Assembly: GCF_932526225.1 (NCBI RefSeq)
Contig: NC_064044.1
Coordinates: 16,181,453 to 16,245,452, forward strand
Reading direction: 5' to 3'
DNA length: 64,000 nucleotides
Source: Nematostella vectensis
Lineage: Eukaryota > Cnidaria > Anthozoa > Actiniaria > Edwardsiidae
Shown here: positions 1 to 14,100 of the stretch, one piece after another
Position numbering within the stretch: the first letter of the stretch is position 1
Layout: each line of letters begins with the position of its first letter
Notes under the pieces: model-generated
The model's input: only the letters and a program-made list of their open reading frames with translations
What the model was told of the DNA's origin: nothing
Database searches by the model: none
Program-made: the position numbers and the translations under genes

Positions 1-1712
1 TGGAGCTGGCTGCGTGATGGTGATGGTGGTTACTATGGAGTTGGCTGCGTGATGGTGATGGTGGTTACTATGGAGCTGGCTGCGTGATGGTGATATTGAT
101 TACTATGGAGTTGGTTGCGTGATGGTGATGGTGGTTACTATGGAGTTGGCTGCGTGATGGTGATGGTGGTTACTATGGAGTTGGCTGCGTGATGGTGGTG
201 GTGGTTACTATGGAGTTGGCTGCGTGATGGTGATCGTGGTTACTATGGAGTTGGCTGCGTGATGGTGATGGTGGTTACTATGGAGTTGGCTGCGTGATGG
301 TGATGGTGGTTACTATGGAGTTGGCTGCGTGATGATGATGGTGGTTACTATGGAGTTGGCTGCGTGATGGTGGTGGTGGTTACTATGGAGTTGGCTGCGT
401 GATGGTGATCGTGGTTACTATGGAGTTGGTTGCGTGATGGTGGTGGTGGTTACTATGGAGTTGGCTGCGTGATGGTGATCGTGGTTACTATGGAGTTGGC
501 TGCGTGATGGTGATGGTGGTTACTATGGAGTTGGCTGCGTGATGGTGATGGTGGTTACTATGGAGTTGGCTGCGTGATGGTGATGGTGGTTACTATGGAG
601 TTGGCTGCGTGATGGTGGTGGTGGTTACTATGGAGTTGGCTGCGTGATGGTGATCGTGGTTACTATGGAGTTGGCTGCGTGATGGTGATGGTGGTTACTA
701 TGGAGTTGGCTGCGTGATGGTGATGGTGGTTACTATGGAGTTGGCTGCGTGATGGTGGTGGTGGTTACTATGGAGTTGGCTGCGTGATGGTGATCGTGGT
801 TACTATGGCGTTGGTTGCGTTATGATGATGGTTGAGTTGGCTGCGTGATGGTGATGGTGGTTACTATGGAGTTGGCTGCGTGATGATGGTGGTATCTATG
901 AAGTTGGCTGCGTGATGGTGATGGTGATTACTATGGAGTTGGCTGCGTGATGGTGATGGTGGTTACTATGGAGTTGGCTGCGTGATGATGGTGGTTACTA
1001 TGGAGTTGGCTGCGTGATGGTGATGGTGGTGGAGTTGGCTGCGTGATGGTGATGGTGGTGGAGTTGGTTGCGTGATGGTGATGATGGTGGAGTTGGCTGC
1101 GTGATGGTGATGGTGGTTACTATGGAGCTGGCTGCGTGATGGTGATGGTGGTTACTATGGAGTTGGCTGCGTGATGGTGATGGTGGTTACTATGGAGCTG
1201 GCTGCGTGATGGTGATATTGATTACTATGGAGTTGGTTGCGTGATGGTGATGGTGGTTACTATGGAGTTGGTTGCGTGATGGTGATGGTGGTTACTATGG
1301 AGCTGGCTGCGTGATGATGATGGTGGTTACTATGGAGTTGGCTGCGTGATGATGGTGTTCACTATGGAGTTGGCTGCGTGATGGTGATGGTGGTTACTAT
1401 GGAGTTGGCTGCGTGATGGTGATGGTGGTTACTATGGAGTTGGTTGCGTGATGGTGATGGTGGTTACTATGGAGTTGGCTGCGTGATGATGGTGGTGATT
1501 AATATGGAGTTGGCTGCGTGATGGTGATGGTGGTTACTATGGAGTTGGCTGCGTGATGGTGATGGTGGTTACTATGGAGTTGGCTGCGTGATGATGATGG
1601 TGGAGTTGGCTGCGTGATGGTGATGGTGGTTACTATGGAGTTGGCTACGTGATGGTGATGGTGGTTACTATGGAGTTGGCTGCGTGATGATGATGGTGGA
1701 GTTGGCTGCGTC
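1..1712. repeat. 35-bp minisatellite upstream of first visible RHS exon
   Basis: About 48 tandem copies of a 35-bp unit containing GGAGTTGGCTGCGTGATGG, with variants that lack or add GATGGT triplets. It runs off the left edge and stops about 60 bp before the acceptor of the first visible exon of the RHS gene, so it is most likely intronic. Open frames across it are products of the repeat and have His/Asn-rich low-complexity translations. Confidence 0.95.
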
Positions 1713-1774
1713 ATGGTGGATGATAGTGGTGGTTATCATATTATCTTCTACAATAATGGTTCTCATCATCCTAG

Positions 1775-2165
1775 CTTGTACGAGTACGACCCCGACGTCC
1801 CCCTGCTGCTCTCCGTGACCACAAACCACATGACAACTCGCTACACGTACAACGCGTTGCGTGACATCAGCAGCGTGACCTACCCAAACGCAGCAAGATT
1901 GCGCTACATTTACAACGAGTACGAGTTGCTAGGCGGAATACAAAGCTTTGCGTCTGACGGAAGCATTTTCAAAGATGTGGAGTTTATGTCAGATTGGAAC
2001 GGAGTTATTATTACGACCGATAAAATGAAAGGTACTAGCGTGACGATGCAGTTTGATGAGCGGGTGAAACCTGTGTCACTCGCTGGGCCTGACGGCATAC
2101 CTGCTCGTACCCAGACCCTCGTGACTGAGGAGGAAATCACGAGGAAGACCATAAATGGTGATCAG
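1775..2165 (+). CDS. RHS gene exon 1 of window: YD repeats
   Basis: Acceptor CATCATCCTAG precedes 1775 and donor CAG|GTATGT follows 2165. It reads 130 codons after a split codon, with YD-type motifs such as LYEYDPD, RYTYNALRDISSVTYPNA and RYIYNEYELLGG. It ends in phase 0. An open frame begins upstream at 1713 inside repeat-derived sequence, but the pyrimidine tract and AG at 1773-1774 are a better exon start. Confidence 0.85.
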
Positions 2166-5100
2166 GTATGTGTGTATGATGATTTCTTAGTTTTAGTTAT
2201 CTTTTATAGGTATCGGAAAGCCATTTAGATGTTTAGAGGGTGCTGGCGATTACAGGCACTTGTGACGGTGTACCACAAACTTTTACAAAAACAAAAACAA
2301 TAGCAATAACGTTTATACACATGACATTTCCTTTGTCTTGTGACTGATGTTTGCGAGGGCGTGGGAGTGTGTACGAATATATATCATTGGAAAAAGCTAA
2401 GATTGTGATTCTTCAATAAAGGAATATACGCTATATATGTTACGAAAGCCTTTTAGGCACCTATTGCTAACCCAAGCACTCACTGTTTTATTTCTAGGTA
2501 ATCCAAACCCAGATCTACAACATCCCCGACCACAAAATGACAACGGAGGATGCAAATGGCAATACAATGAGCTACGTGTTTAATGAGGATGGGATCCCGC
2601 TAAACGTCACAGATCCCGCAGGTAACGGGTACAGCTACGAGTACAACAACCAGAGTAAGGTGATAGAGTCCAGGCTACCAGATGGCAGTAAGGAAAACTC
2701 GGAATATGACGACGGGGGAAAGCTGGTGAAGAGGACTACCCGTAAAGGACGGGTCATCAAGTTTGAGTACGGAGCCGATGGGCGCGTGGTAAGTATTGTA
2801 GGAATACCTGTGGTATTTTATACAGGGGAAGAATGGTGAAGAGTGAGAGGCCGATGGGCGCGTGGTAATGTAGGGATACCTGTGGTAAGAATTGCAGGGA
2901 TACCTGAGGTAGACCCAAAACGTCACGGTACCGTAAAAGAACCCAAAACGCCCGGGGCGTTTATTAAATTTCGATGGTCCGAGGGAAGGGGGGGGGGGGG
3001 GCGTTCATTAGTTAAGAGGCGTTTATTAGACAAAGGGATCCCGCTGTAACTCGGAAATTCCCAGTCAACAACCGTTTCCAGCAAAGAAGACAAGGCGCTC
3101 CTAGCGGATCCACAGGTATCCCACAAGCAAGATATCAGGCCCCCACAGGCAACCCACAAGCGTACTGTCCACCAACAAACAACCCGATGTTTCGCCCATT
3201 CCCAGGTAACCCACAGGGGTATCAGCAACCCACAACTAATCAACTTCCCACAGGTAGACAGCAGTATCCAATGAACTCTCAGCAGCAACAATTAGAACAA
3301 GCCCTAAAAATTATTTCTGAATGTGTAAGGTTAGCCTACAGAAATGGATAAAAAACATCCCAAATCACTGAAAATGTCAATATGCCAGGTTCACTAACTT
3401 CTCGTAATTGGGATTTTGGGAGGTCTTTAAGAATTGGTACGTGGAATATCCACGGTCATAATAGCAAAGAGCTCGGTAATAAAACAAAATTAGCAGAGGT
3501 GGTTGATATCATTCAACAACATGATATCTTCGGAATTGTGGAAATTCATGCTAGTCAAAATACAGATTTAGCTGTCGAAAAATTCAAGCATTTCATAAAA
3601 ACAAGACCAAAATCTGGTAAAAAAATTTCTGGAGGGATCGCACTCTATATAAGCAACAAAGTAGCAGAAGGAGTCGCGTACTTACCTTCGGAAAACCGGA
3701 ATATTATATGGTGCAAATTAAAACGAAATTACTTCGGAACGGAAAAGGATATCTTCCTAGGTACCGTCTATTTTAGTCCTCAAAATTATGAACAAACAAA
3801 TGATGAGGATTATATGTCTGATCTGGAAGAGGATATTATAAAATATCTCGGCCAAGGGGACGTCATTCTGCAAGGGGACTTCAATGCTAGAACTAGTGAA
3901 CTAACTGAACATATTAATTTTGATGAAGATAGATTTTTAAGCCTTCCTGATGATTATGAACTCGATGTACCATCGCCAAGGTACTCTGAGGACCACTATA
4001 CTGATAGCAGAGGAAGATCACTGATTGAGCTTTGTAGTGAAAGTAATTTACGAATCGCAAATGGAAGGATAATTGGCGATTTAACAGGGAAAAAGACATG
4101 TTATCAATACAACGGTACCAGCTTAGTCGACTACGTGATAAGTAGCAATAGAGTACGGCAGAAATTTCAATTTCTTAAAATTCACCCATTGCTTCCACAT
4201 ATTTCTGATCATTGCCATATAACATATAATATAAAGATTGGAAACAAAATTACGGTAACACAATCAAAAAGCTTTGCTAAACACGCACGAATATTCTGCC
4301 ACGGTACAAATGTAAAAGAAAATGTGGACTCTATTCTTCGCTCTGATATCTATCGGTCTAAACTGGATAACCTAGTCAGTCACTGCGATACCAATTGCCC
4401 AGACACAGCAAGCAATATCACATCAAGTTTTACAAAGCTGCTAGTTGAGATCAGTGAGAAAGCGGGTTTTAAATACGGAGACAAGCAGAAATGTCAAAAA
4501 ACAAACGCACCATGGTTCGACGAGGAATGTCGATCAGAGAAGGCAAACCTTAAACGGTGTGGAAGGAAGATATGTAACTCACCCAATGACAGTGAGCTAA
4601 GGCGGGAGCTATTTTGGAAGAAGAAAAAATTCAAGAAATTATGTAAGCGTAAGAAATATCAATACAGAGCAAGCGGTATCAAAAATTTGGATTTCAAGGA
4701 TAGCAAAAAACTTTGGCGATCACTTAAGAATCTATTCAGCGTAGGGAAAGACAAAAAACAACAAGAATGTGATTTAGAAATAGAAAGCTTACACTCACAC
4801 TTCATGGACTTAAACAAAACTACAACTACAAATTTATCCATCCCTAAATGTAGAGACCATACGGGTCCTTTAGACTCAGAGATACGGCTAGAGGAGGTAA
4901 AATTAGCTATAGAAAACCTTAAAAACAACAAAGCTCCCGGTCACGATAATATACTAAACGAGCTACTAAAATATGGTAAAGATACTTTACTACCCTACCT
5001 AACTAGGTTATTCAACATCATTCTTAGGTCAGGAGTGTTTCCACAAGAATGGAATCTGGGTTTTATTATTCCAATTTTCAAAAAAGGCGATCGCTCTGAC

Positions 5101-8100
5101 GTCAACAATTATAGAGGAATAACACTTTTATCATGCCTCAGTAAGTTATTTACATCTATACTTAATTCAAGACTCTATGATTACCTTGTGCAGAAAGGAT
5201 ATCTAAAGAAGGAACAAGGGGGGTTTAGGAAAAAACACTCAACAGTAGACAGTATATTTATTCTGAAAACCGTTATCGACAGAGTAGTAAAAAGCAAGCC
5301 CAAGAAGAAAAACAATATGCTTTTCACTTGCTTCATAGACTTCCGAAAGGCCTTTGACAGCATTCCTAGAGATAAACTATTTGCGAAAATACAACAAGCT
5401 GGTATTTCTGGAAACTTTTACGAAGTTCTAAGATCAATGTACTCCAATGATATATCGTGTGGGAAGATAGGGGATTCAATTAGTGAAAGTTTTAGATGCA
5501 TGGTTGGGGTAAAACAAGGATGCATGTTGAGTCCAACTCTTTTTAATCTGTTCCTTAGCGATTTACCTGATACCTTAGCGAAATCTTCAAGTGCCCACAT
5601 CTTAGGCAACACAAAATTAAATTGTCTTCTGTATGCAGACGACTTAGTACTTTTCTCGGAAACAAGTAGTGGTCTGCAAGACCTTTTAAATAGACTTTCT
5701 ATCTACTCAGAAGAAAATAGTCTAAAAGTCAATACTTCAAAAACTAAGGTGATGATTTTTAATAACATAGGCAAAGTAATGAATAACTATCAATTCCTTT
5801 TGAACAGGGAACAATTGGAAAATGTCAAATCTTATAAGTACCTAGGGCTAGTATTCAGCGCGGTAGGAAACTTTAACTTAGCAAAAGAGGAGCTTAAAAA
5901 AACCGCACTCAAAGCTTTATTTAAGTTAAGGAAAGATCTCGGTATTCACTTCAGATCAGACATTAATCTTACATTAAAACTGTTTGATGCACTGATCAAA
6001 CCAATTTTATTGTATGGCAGCGAGGTATGGGGTGCCGATAATAAAAGCTGTGTTGATGATAGAGATCCGCTTGAATCAGTACATCTTAAATTCTGTAAAA
6101 TGTTACTAGGAACTGGAAAAACGGCTGTGAACAATGCGTGCAGAGGGGAACTAGGCAGATATCCTCTTTGTATAAATGCAACATATAGGAACATAAAATA
6201 CTGGATCAACCTTCGGTCAAAAGAAGAGGCCCTCTCAAAAGTAGTTTATACAGAGTGTGTAAATAACCCTCACGTGTCCTACTGGACCCACAAAACAAAA
6301 GAAATAATTTTCAAAGCGGGTTTTGGGTTTATGTGGCTCTATCAAAATGAAACCGACCCTACATTGTTCCTTGATATTTTCTCTAAACGACTTAATGATA
6401 TGTATTTTCAGAAATGGCATGGGGAAATTTTCAATGACCAAAGGAAAAACAGTAACGAAATGAACAAACTAAGAACTTATAGAACTTTTAAAGACAAATA
6501 TGAATTAGAGAATTACCTTGTAGCCATCCCTAATGTGAAACATAGAGTTGCGCTAACAAAACTAAGAATAAGTAATCACCAATTGCAAATTGAGAAAGGC
6601 AGACACACGAGGCCTTACACAAAGGAAAAAGATCGGATTTGCCCAACATGCAAAAATGACGTGGAAAATGAATTTCACTTTCTAGTACAATGCCAAACAT
6701 ACAAAGAGCTACGAAACTCAGTTATCCAAAATTTGCAGCGCAATCAAATTACACAAAAACGCCTTTTCAATTTACTAATAAATCCGCCAACTCAATTAGC
6801 AGGGATAGCTGCAAGGTACATTTCCGAATGTTTCAAGCTAAGGGAAACGCTAATAGGGGAAAAAAGGGAAGAAAAAAAGACCAGAGTGAAGTTAGTTCCT
6901 TATTCGCAGTTCCTTTTTCGTCTGTTTCCTTATTCGCTCAGTTCCCTTTTCAAATCCGGGGGGGTACTTAAATGATACCTTTTAATTCGAGTTGAAACAG
7001 TATTTAGGCATAACAGTTTATTCAGAACAAGTCCAACAGCATTTTCGTCGGGTAAATTTCGATGCTTTAACGTGCTCGCTGCTAAGAGGAGCTGTGAACA
7101 TGAGACTCTATCTGCTACAAAAGGTCAAATTACGAAATGCGTGCAATCGCTTTCACAAATGAATCTAGCAAAAGAGAGGAAATCTACCTCTCATCTAATA
7201 AATGTATTTGTATCTTGGGCTTTATTTCCAAACGCATTAATATATTTAGAGGGGAAATATTCACGCTTTACTTGACTACGTACATATGTCGTGTGAATTT
7301 GACCTTGCTAACAAAACCACAATTTGACAGATAGCGCTTGTTGTCAATTAACACCTTGGCTACTACATAAGGCTCTGACAAAACAAATAGATTAGTGCAG
7401 TGACACGAATAGGGGACTGCTCCTTATTCAAGTTAGTTTTCGCGGATAAGGAAATGGAATCTCCCAACGTCCGATTTCGTTTTACCACTTTATCCGAATA
7501 AGGAATAGACTATGAAGAGGATTGTCAGTGTTTGCTTATCATTTCTCAATAAAGGAAAGGAAATTTCATAACTCCCGATTCGCTTTTACGACTCCTTTCT
7601 AAAGAGTTCTCGAAAAAGGAAATGGTATTTCATAACTCCCTATCTCGTTTTAACTACTTATCCGAATAAGGAATAGACTAAAAAGAGGGTCGTTAGTGTT
7701 TTTTAAACATTTCTCGAAAAAGGAAATGGTATTTCATAACGCCTGATTTCGTTTTACATACTTATCCGAATAAGGAATAGACTAAAGAGAGGGTTCTTTA
7801 GTATTTTCTAAACATTTCTCGAAAAAGGAAATGGTATTTCATAACGCCTGATTTCGTTTTAACTACTTATCCGAATAAGGAATAGACTAAAGAGAGGGTT
7901 CTTTAGTATTTTCTTAACATTTCTCGAATAAGGAAATGGTATTTCATAACGCCTGATTTCGTTTTAACTACTTATCCGAATAAGCAATAGACTAAAGAGA
8001 GGGTTCTTTAGTATTTTCTTAACATTTCTCGAATAAGGAAATGGTATTTCATAACGCCTGATTTCGTTTTAACTACTTATCCGAATAAGCAATAGACTAA

Positions 8101-11100
8101 AGAGAGGGTTCTTTAGTATTTTCTTAACATTTCTCGAATAAGGAAATGGTATTTCATAACGCCTGATTTCTTTTTAAAAATCTATTCGAATAAGGAATCT
8201 ACTTTAAAGAGGATTGTTAGTATTTTCTCACAATTTGTTTAGAGGAGTATATTCGCGCTTTACTTGACTACGTACGTATGTCGTGTGAATTTGACCTTGC
8301 TAACAAAACCACAATTTGACAGATATCGCTTGTTGTCAATTAACACCTTGGCTACTACATAAGGCTCTGACAAAACAAATAGATTAGTGCAGTGACACGA
8401 ATAGGCAACTGTTCCTTATTCAAGTTAGTTTTCGCGAATAAGGAAATGGAATCTCCAAACGTCCCATTTCGTTTTACGACTTATCCAAATAAGGAATAGA
8501 CTATGAAGAGGATTGTCAGTGTTTGCTTATCATTTCTCAATAAAGGAAAGGAAATTTCATAACTCCCGATTCGCTTTTACGACTCCTTTTCAAAGAGTTC
8601 TCGAAAAAGGAAATGGTATTTCATAACTCCCGATCTCGTTTTAACTACTTATCCGAATAAGGAATAGACTAAAAAGAGGGTCGTTAGTGTTTTTTAAACA
8701 TTTCTCGAAAAAGGAAATGGTATTTCATAACGCCTGATTTCGTTTTAACTACTTATCCGAATAAGCAATAGACTAAAGAGAGGGTTCTTTAGTACTTTCT
8801 AAACATTTCTCGAATAAGGAAATGGTATCTCCAAACGTCCCATTTCGTTTTAACTACTTATCCGAATAAGGAATAAACTATGAAGAGGATTGTCAGTGTT
8901 TGCTCATCATTTCTCAATAAAGGAAAGGAAATTTTATAACTCCCGATTTCGCTTTAACTACTCCTTTCGAAAGAGTTCTCGAAAAAGGAAATGGTATTCC
9001 ATAACTCCCGATCTAGTTTTAACTACTTATCCGAATAAGGAATAGACTAAAAAGCGGGTTTTTTATATTTTCTAAACATTTCTCGAATAAGGAAATGGTA
9101 TTACATAACGCCTGATTTCGTTTTACCTACTTATCCGAATAAGGAATAGACTAAAGAGAGGGTTCTTTAGTATTTTCTTAACATTTCTCGAATAAGGAAA
9201 TGGTATTTCATAACGCCTGATTTCGTTTTTCCTACTTATCCGAATAAGCAATAGACTAAAGAGAGGGTTCTTTAGTATTTTCTTAACATTTCTCGAAAAA
9301 GGAAATGGTATTTCATAACGCCTGATTTCTTTTTAAATATCTATTCGAATAAGGAATCTACTTTAAAGAGGATTGTTAGTATTTTCTCACAATTTGTTTA
9401 GAGGAGTATATTCGCGCTTTACTTGACTACGTACGTATGTCGTGTGAATTTGACCTTGCTAACAAAACCACAATTTCACAGATAGTGCTTGTTGTCAATT
9501 AACACCTTGGCTACTACATAAGGCTCTGACAAAACAAATAGATTAGTGCAGTGACACGAATAGGCAACTGCTCCTTATTCAAGTTAGTTTTCGCGGATAA
9601 GGAAATGGAATCTCCCAACGTCCCATTTCGTTTTACGACTGGATGATGAACAAAATGACGAATTTATGGGTCTACCAAAAGATTACCAAATTGATATTCC
9701 AAATAATAGAAATTCACAAGACTCTAAGGTGATTGACAGCCGAGGAAGAAATTTAATAGAAACGTGCACTGCACTCAATATGCGAATTTTGAACGGCAGA
9801 GTAGTAGGTGACCTTGAAGGTAAGAAAACCTGCTTTCGATACAACGGAAGCAGCGTTGTTGATTACATAATTGTAAATAATGAAAGTTTAGACATTGTTG
9901 ATTATTTCATTGTGAATCCGCTTGAGCCACACCTGACTGATCACTGTTCGCTTTCATGCAGTCTAAACCTGAAATTTACATTTAAACAAAAGGATAATTC
10001 AGAAAACGTACAACTAAGTGAGCTCAAAAGATTGCGCTGGAATAACGAGATCAGTAGCGAGTCAAAGCTATTGTTCGAGTCCGAAGAAGTGCAAACAAAT
10101 TTAAATGCGGCTTTAAATAATAATTGCGTAGACACATCAGTAGATCTTTTTACAGAAACGCTCTTATCCGCATGCGAAAACGCAGGACTGCGCTACCAAA
10201 ACAATGACATTAAAGAGAGCAGCGTTAACAAAATGTGGTTCGACAAGGAATGTAAAAATGAAAAAGAAAATTTACGCTCACTAGGCAAATTACTTTCAAA
10301 GCAGCCTGACCAACGCGAGCTAGGAGCCGTCTTGAAGGAAAAAAAGAAGTCTTTTAAAAAACTCTGTAGGCGGAAAAAGTATACGCATTATAATAATATA
10401 GTAAACAGTATCGATTTCAGAAACTCTAAAAACACTTGGAAACAAATAAATAGGATTTTCAACAGCAATACACATAAACAATCACATCAAATTAGACCCG
10501 AAGAAGCTGCTGTTTTTCATCAGCACTTCGAACAATTAAACGCGACAATAGAATCACAAAATACAATGGAAGAAGTAGAAAAAACGCGAATAAACAATAG
10601 GCAAGGGCCATTGGATCACGAATTCACGGAACTCGAAATAACTAACGCCATAAAAAGTCTAAAAACGGGTAAAGCACCCGGCGCTGATAATATTTTAAAC
10701 GAAGTATTAAAGTGCGGCGAAGAAACTCTGAAAAAGCCATTACAAATTTTGTTTAATAAAATTTTGAATAGTGGGGAATACCCATCTAGCTGGAGTTATG
10801 GTCTGATAGTACCGATCCTGAAAAAAGGAGATCCTAGTAAACCGGAAAATTTTAGAGGTATTACCTTACTCTCGTCACTAGGAAAAGTTTTCACATCCAT
10901 AATGAACAACAGATTGTACAATTACCTTGTCGAAAGAAAAATAATCAAACCTGAGCAGGGAGGATTCAGAAAAGAGCATGGAACAGTGGATAGTATTTTC
11001 ATCCTAAAATCTTTGATTGACAAATACGTTAAAGCAAAGCCAAAAAAGAAACAAAACTTCCTATTTACGTGTTATGTTGATTTCAGTAAAGCTTTCGACA

Positions 11101-14100
11101 GAGTACCAAGACACAAACTTTTTGATAAGCTAGAGCGTTCAGGCGTAACAGGGCGATTTCTTGAAGTTTTGAAATCAATTTACACAAATGATAAGTCCTC
11201 AGTCAAAATTAGAAATCTGTTAACGCCAGCCTTTAGGTGTTACAACGGAGTGAAACAGGGATGTATGATTTCCCCGACACTATTTAATTTTTATCTCAGC
11301 AGCTTGTCCGAGGAACTAAATACAGTAAGAAATTGCAACGATGTCGAACTCAATTCACGACCTATTAGTTGTTTACTTTATGCCGACGATTTGGTAATCG
11401 TCTCGAAGACTGCCACGGGGCTACAAAAATATTTAGACAAACTAAGCGAATTTTGTGATGAAGCAAAACTCACTGTTAATCTAGAAAAAACTAAGATAAT
11501 GATATTTAATAACTCTGGGAAAACAATGAACAACTATCTCTTTAAATACAGAAACAGTAAAGTTGACATTGTCAAGTCATATAAATACCTTGGGGTGCAT
11601 TTTAGCACCTTTGGGAACTTCAGCCTAGCAAAGCAAGAAATAAAGAAGGTCGGACTAAAAGCTTTGTATAAGCTTCGAAAAGAAATGGGAAACCACTTTA
11701 GAGACAAAATAACTCTAACACTTAGGCTCTTTGATACCCTTGTAACCCCAATTCTATTATATAGTAGCGAGGTGTGGGGAACAGACTGCAATGACAAACT
11801 AGAAAAAGACCCCATAGAATCTGTACACACAAGGTTTATACGTTGGCTGCTAGGCGTCAACAGGTACTGCAGTTCTAATGCATGTAGATCCGAGGTCGGT
11901 AGATTTCCAATGCGTTTAAAAGCCAAATGTAGAGCAATAAAATATTGGCAAAAAATGATAAATTCTGACCACAGTAAACTTGCTGTGTTGGCTTTCCTAG
12001 ATTCTTTAGAAAATAACAGCAAGGTAACTTGGGTGCACAAACTGAAAAACATTTTAGATCGAGCAGGCTTGGGCTATATATGGCTTGATGCCCCAAACAC
12101 GTCTATAAATTTAATAAAGATGCGCTTTGAAGATATCGAGCGACAGGTGTGGCTAAGTGAGATTCACAATGATAGTAGAAGAGACCCACGCCAAAAGAAT
12201 AAATTGCGAACTTTCAGGACCTTCAAGGTGGTCTACGAACTTGAAAAATATCTTACCCAAATTAATAATGTACAACACAGAATTGCCGTCACAAAATTAA
12301 GACTAAGCAATCATAATTTGGCCATCGAAACAGGTAGACATGCCAAACCATATGTGCCCCCAAATGAGAGGAGGTGCACGATTTGCAAAAATGGAATAGA
12401 AAACGAAGAACACTTTCTTGTAAAATGCCCTACATACAACGCGATTAGAAAGGCATACTATAGTGTTATCAAAGACAAAACTAATATCAACTTAAATGCA
12501 ATGACATCTGAAAGAGCTTTCCTTTTTATTATTACCATGGATCAAAGAAACGAGATCACTAACAGGGAAACTGCAAAATATATTTTTGACTGCACAAGAA
12601 AAAGATTTGAATGCCTAAAAGAATAAATGCACACCACGGATAATGACAACCTCCTTTTTATCTTAACTATTTGGAAAAACACCTGATATATAATCATGTA
12701 TAAGGGTACCAAATAAAATATATTGATTGATTGATTGATTGAGAGATGTTGAAAAAACACTGACAATCTTCTTTTTGAGTTTATTCCTTATTCGGCATAG
12801 GTAAGTTAAAACGAGATCGGGAGTTATGAAATACCATTTCCTTTTTCGAGAACTCTTTCGAAAGGCGTCGTTTAAGCGAAATCAGGCGTTATGAAATTCC
12901 ATTTCCTTATTCGAGAAATTTTAAGAAAATACTAAAGAACCCTCTCTTTAGTCTATTCCTTATTCGGATAAGTAGTTAAAACGAAATCAGGCGTTATGAA
13001 ATACCATTTCCTTTTTCGAGAAATGTTTAGAAAATACTAAAGAACCCTCTCTTTAGTCTATTCCTTATTCGGATAAGTATGTAAAACGAAATCAGGCGTT
13101 ATGAAATACAATTTCCTTTTTCGAGAAATGTTTAAAAAACACTAACGACCCTCTTTTTAGTCTATTCCTTATTCGGATAAGTAGTTAAAACGAGATCGGG
13201 AGTTATGAAATACCATTTCCTTTTTCGAGAACTCTTTAGAAAGGAGTCTTAAAAGCGAATCGGGAGTTATGAAATTTCATGTCCTTTAATGAGAAATGAT
13301 GAGCAAACACTGACAACCCTCTTCATAGTCTATTCCTTATTCGGATAAAGTCGTAAAACGAAATCGGACGTTGGGAGATTCCATTTCCTTATCCGCGAAA
13401 ACTAACTTGAATAAGGAGCAGTCCCCTATTCGTGTCACTGCACTAATCTATTTGTTTTGTCAGAGCCATATCTAGTAGCCAAGGTGTTAATTGACAACAA
13501 CACTATCTGTCAAATTGTGGTTTTGTTAGCAAGGTCAAATTCACACGACATACGTACGTAGTCAAGTAAAGCGTGAATATTTCCCCTCTAAATATATTAA
13601 TGCGTTTGGAAATAAAGCCCAAGATACAAATACATTTATTAGATGAGAGGTAGATTTCCTCTCTTTTGCTAGATTCATTTGTGAAAGCGATTGCACGCAT
13701 TTCGTAATTTGACCTTTTGTAGCAGATAGAGTCTCATGTTCACAGCTCCTCTTAGCAGCGAGCACGTTAAAGCATCGAAATTTACCCGACGAAAATGCTG
13801 TTGGACTTGTTCTGAATAAACTGTTATGCCTAAATACTGTTTCAACTCGAATTAAAAGGTATCATTTAAGTACCCCCCGGATTTGAAAAGGGAACTGAGC
13901 AAATAAGGAAACAGACGAAAAAGGAACTGCGAATAAGGAACTAACTTCACTCTGGTGAAAAAAAGAAAAAAGAAAATACAATGTAAAACTAAGTAGTAAC
14001 TAAAAACAATCAGAAAAGATTTAGAAAAAGAAAAAATGAAAGAAAGGAAATACAATGTAAACTAAAACTAAGAACAATCACATAATAGCTGTTGTACGTC

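Larger units (their letters stand above)
6880..13956. mobile_element. Foldback-type DNA transposon, 7077 bp, 9-bp TSD
   Basis: The ends are inverted copies: the left starts ACCAGAGTGAAGTTAGTTCC and the right ends with its reverse complement at 13956. The inverted arms extend for about 1.2 kb and consist largely of tandem subrepeats of about 105 bp with the theme AATAAGGAAATGG / ACTTATCCGAATAAGGAAT. The left arm is 2.76 kb because a block of about 1.0-1.15 kb is repeated: the landmark CTTTACTTGACTACGTAC recurs near 7266, 8258 and 9417. The element is flanked by identical GAAAAAAAG. Long, internally repetitive inverted arms with 9-bp duplications are known for Foldback/MULE-like elements; assignment to that group is inference. 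I see no transposase gene, so it is probably non-autonomous. Confidence 0.85.

Noticed and set aside
1713-1774. Start codon and N-terminus at 1713 for the first RHS exon
   Set aside because: The ATG lies in degenerate minisatellite sequence and a good acceptor (pyrimidine-rich tract, AG at 1773-1774) follows; the protein continues from upstream exons outside the window.
6880-6975. C-terminal 31 residues of the LINE 1 reading frame (RVKLVPYSQ...)
   Set aside because: These codons lie within the terminal repeat of the foldback element; the same sequence occurs inverted at its other end.
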